Part shown: one piece after another, positions 32,201-33,171 of the stretch | Position numbering within the stretch: position 1 is the stretch's first letter | Layout of the letters: every line of letters starts with the position of its first letter | Made by a program: the position numbers and the translations under genes | The notes under the pieces: model-generated | Database searches by the model: none | What the model saw: the letters and a program-made list of their open reading frames with translations, nothing else | What the model was told of the DNA's origin: nothing | Source of the DNA: Candidatus Mediterraneibacter vanvlietii | Lineage (GTDB): Bacteria > Bacillota > Clostridia > Lachnospirales > Lachnospiraceae | Assembly: GCA_019113645.1 (NCBI GenBank) | Contig: DXGZ01000144.1 | Coordinates: 1 to 33,171 of the forward strand | Length of the DNA stretch: 33,171 nucleotides | Reading direction: 5' to 3'

Positions 32201-33171
32201 GCAAAATGATGAGTATACGTTGAACTTGGATGTTACCGGAGCAAAAGGCGAAGCAGTCGGTGGAGCAGATATCCTGTTCGTGATTGACACATCAAATAGT
32301 ATGGAAGACTTGTTAGGTTCTGTACAAGAATTATTGAATGGGACATGGAATGAACCGGGGATTATTGACCAAATTTTTGAAGCTGGAAGTGGAAATGAAG
32401 TTGCGTTTGTGGATTTTAACACCAAAGCAACGAGAGATCGGTGGTATTCATCCAACGATAAGAATAGTGCAAAAAAATATATATCGGATCTGGAGCTACC
32501 AGGGCTTTTGGACCAGATTTTGAATAATGCAGGTGGTACAAACTGGACGGATGCAATGGAGGAAGCTTCTGCTTTGATGCAGAGTAAGGCAAATGATAAT
32601 AAGGAGAAGGTGGTAATCTTTCTGTCAGACGGAAAACCTACCTATACGAACGGTTCCGACGGAGAGCCTGATGGGGATGGACAAAATACTGAGGATAAGT
32701 ATTATGAAGATGCGTCAAAAGTTGTTAATGAATCAAATTCCCTGAAGGGTACAACTTTTTATTCTGTGTATTTGACTAGCAATACTAAATCCGGAATGGA
32801 GAAATTTGATACATATCTTAATGATGATAATACAAAACATTTCGTAAAAGATGGTACCGATTTAGACAATGCGCTGGCGGACATTATAAAAGAAGTTATT
32901 CCAGAATATAAAGATGTAACCATTACGGATGTTTTAAGTGAATATGTTGAGTTTGTAGAAAGTTCTCCCAAGGTCACCGTAACACAAAAGAAACAGGATG
33001 GTAGTATAACAAATTTTCCTGAAAGTGATTATCAGGTGAGCATTGATGGAAAAACCGTAAAAGTGGATCTGTTTGACAGTAAGATTACCACCTTCTCCTT
33101 ATTATCATTTGCCTTACTCTGCATCAAAGCAGAAGCTTCCTCCATTGCATCCGTCCAGTTTGTACCACCTG
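29244..33171 (+). CDS. Large vWA / Cna-B surface adhesin, 3' end missing
   Basis: This is the N-terminal part (at least 1279 trustworthy residues) of a pilus-tip-like surface protein. GGAGG precedes ATG 29244. Order: signal peptide (1-29, KKRVIALMLCMVMVLSS); Glu/Ala/Thr-rich low-complexity region (30-158); N-terminal domain ending SVFTLAW (160-330); a region opening NGSFETP (about 430-695); a pilin-type isopeptide domain (about 705-836, INKKFEG to FTNSYE); a Cna-B domain (843-942, VNFKKVWDDE); and a vWA domain (1008-1250) with a full MIDAS set: DTSNS (Asp1015), GGT (Thr1099) and SDG (Asp1129). vWA plus isopeptide domains point to adhesion under mechanical load. Codon use turns AT-rich after about 30240. 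The last 91 bases are a reverse-complement fold-back, so the sequence after 33080 is not its real continuation. Confidence 0.85.
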   Translation, partial: MKSRVKKRVIALMLCMVMVLSSGISTLAEGDAGTPEATEEVSSTNDESAVNTEPDTAVAEESQSRSNTAVETETAAEENAPAEAEAQPKTAEAAPAENTEADAAAQTPVEETQTAETKDNAADAQSTEQSAENGEAVQEETTTPETENETAQNTETAPQPYEGKYEDDTIKITVNAEAGIVPEGAELSVTPIEKTEITDDMTAEEKAEAEKINDQYDLTEKKLNEDSKENEVTMEGFLAYDISFLVNGEEVEPNGDVNVVMEFQEAAVPEGVSEDAEVTVKHLKEDEKAEDGVVVEDMADKAEVQTTDKAEVEKVELTADSFSVFTLAWENAAAYAYGDVTISDNIMDEGVLQAEYSGTGSYKWLRSDDQNGNYEEVSKVYFEDGTSNISEDGSALYPALDKGARKWYKVQIIDGEKILAESQPIQVEYFDSLQNGSFETPVVPERCTYYENGREKKGPTNNMQYTNEEYREAGGVWQSTGESDSAWYGKKGVSLEIIHEGYTDNQGRSDGQSYSWYVRFREEDDWDNAAPEGAQFAELNCEAAGALYQDVLTMNDVPLNYSLKHRARGNDISQNSEYDTMYLVIMPTSIAVNRGLTTQQKLRNYLSTLIDKDENPINIDTYYDEKGYEELYDSDGVLVVRITSDDQEWQQVWKVAGYTPTSSLTRFFFVAGRTDADGESDNPTQGNFLDDVWFSQDLPEVHEGQFSLQINKKFEGLDNESFNSIKDKIQFKISATDSNGEVVSDEKLTELFGRTVINGSEMYPGADGSFSFPIMGQINPDESYTVKIEETNADLPGWTYTTNIKTSVRVSGGDSNESDEASFNLREETTATVTFTNSYEQTAKRDVNFKKVWDDENNKYNTRPDSLDVTLHASANSKDITSELGIDPITKTINKDTDWATVWQDLPVYYSDNGQKVEIEYTVTEGTINSNYEYSAGTLTEGTPSADETTTNSINAMSLMQSSANAGNTENSLGAPAHKKYIEYDEQNDEYTLNLDVTGAKGEAVGGADILFVIDTSNSMEDLLGSVQELLNGTWNEPGIIDQIFEAGSGNEVAFVDFNTKATRDRWYSSNDKNSAKKYISDLELPGLLDQILNNAGGTNWTDAMEEASALMQSKANDNKEKVVIFLSDGKPTYTNGSDGEPDGDGQNTEDKYYEDASKVVNESNSLKGTTFYSVYLTSNTKSGMEKFDTYLNDDNTKHFVKDGTDLDNALADIIKEVIPEYKDVTITDVLSEYVEFVESSPKVTVTQKKQDGSITNFPESDYQVSIDGKTVKVDLFDSKITTFSLLSFALLCIKAEASSIASVQFVPP
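33081..33171. repeat. Terminal fold-back: exact inverted copy of 32530-32620
   Basis: All 91 bases are the exact reverse complement of 32530-32620 inside the vWA domain. The ten bases before it (33071-33080) also match the expected inverted continuation at eight of ten positions, a microhomology at the junction. The most likely cause is an assembly or amplification artefact at a contig end; a real inverted duplication is possible. Confidence 0.97.

Overview
The window reads as a chromosomal segment of a gut-type Firmicute, most likely a Lachnospiraceae member of the Ruminococcus gnavus / Blautia / Mediterraneibacter kind. Reasons: strong AGGAGG ribosome-binding sites, TTGACA/TATAAT-type promoters, moderate GC with both GC- and AT-ending codons, sugar PTS genes, sortase-type surface proteins with a TGD-type anchor, and an Rpn-type nuclease. 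The family assignment is inference from gene content and style. I see no tRNA, rRNA, CRISPR array, insertion sequence or phage module.

Layout. (1) 1-2118: a structured repeat element (copy A), a good promoter, and a phosphohexomutase gene with its own terminator. (2) 2330-10567: ten tightly spaced plus-strand genes, probably one operon. They are a HAD phosphatase, a PRD/EIIB-type regulator, an EF_0837-type amidohydrolase, a stand-alone PRD protein, a glycine-rich SFCGS protein, DUF4312, DUF4311 and DUF4310 proteins, and DgaE-like and DgaF-like enzymes of amino-sugar-acid breakdown. The SFCGS/DUF431x set is a conserved but functionally unexplained group that looks like an unorthodox permease; it is the best candidate here for an undescribed system. 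(3) 10740-12128: a rubredoxin-glutamate synthase FMN-domain protein. (4) 12240-14836: a LacI-family and two overlapping RpiR-family regulators. (5) 14971-18565: a HAD phosphatase, a GH13 alpha-glucosidase and a PTS EIIBC protein with a large in-frame internal deletion. (6) 18649-22316: a sucrose PTS gene (scrA) and a GH32 sucrose-6-phosphate hydrolase gene (scrB), behind a promoter flanked by two near-perfect LacI-type operators. (7) 22317-23172: 850 bases without genes, dominated by long hairpins: copy B (reverse orientation), a terminator, and copy C, followed by a perfect -35 promoter. (8) 23173-27192: a secreted, wall-anchored transglutaminase-like protein. (9) A minus-strand Rpn nuclease. 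(10) A hairpin-rich intergenic region and a large vWA/Cna-B adhesin gene that runs off the window.

How it works together. Regions 2, 4, 5 and 6 make a carbohydrate acquisition island: amino-sugar acids (putative) through an SFCGS/DUF431x permease into the 2-keto-3-deoxy-gluconate-phosphate route, and alpha-glucosides and sucrose through PTS. Regions 7-10 are host- or matrix-facing surface functions.

Caution: the last 91 bases (33081-33171) are the exact reverse complement of 32530-32620. The end of the window is therefore a fold-back, probably an assembly or amplification artefact, and the terminal coding sequence after 33080 should not be trusted.
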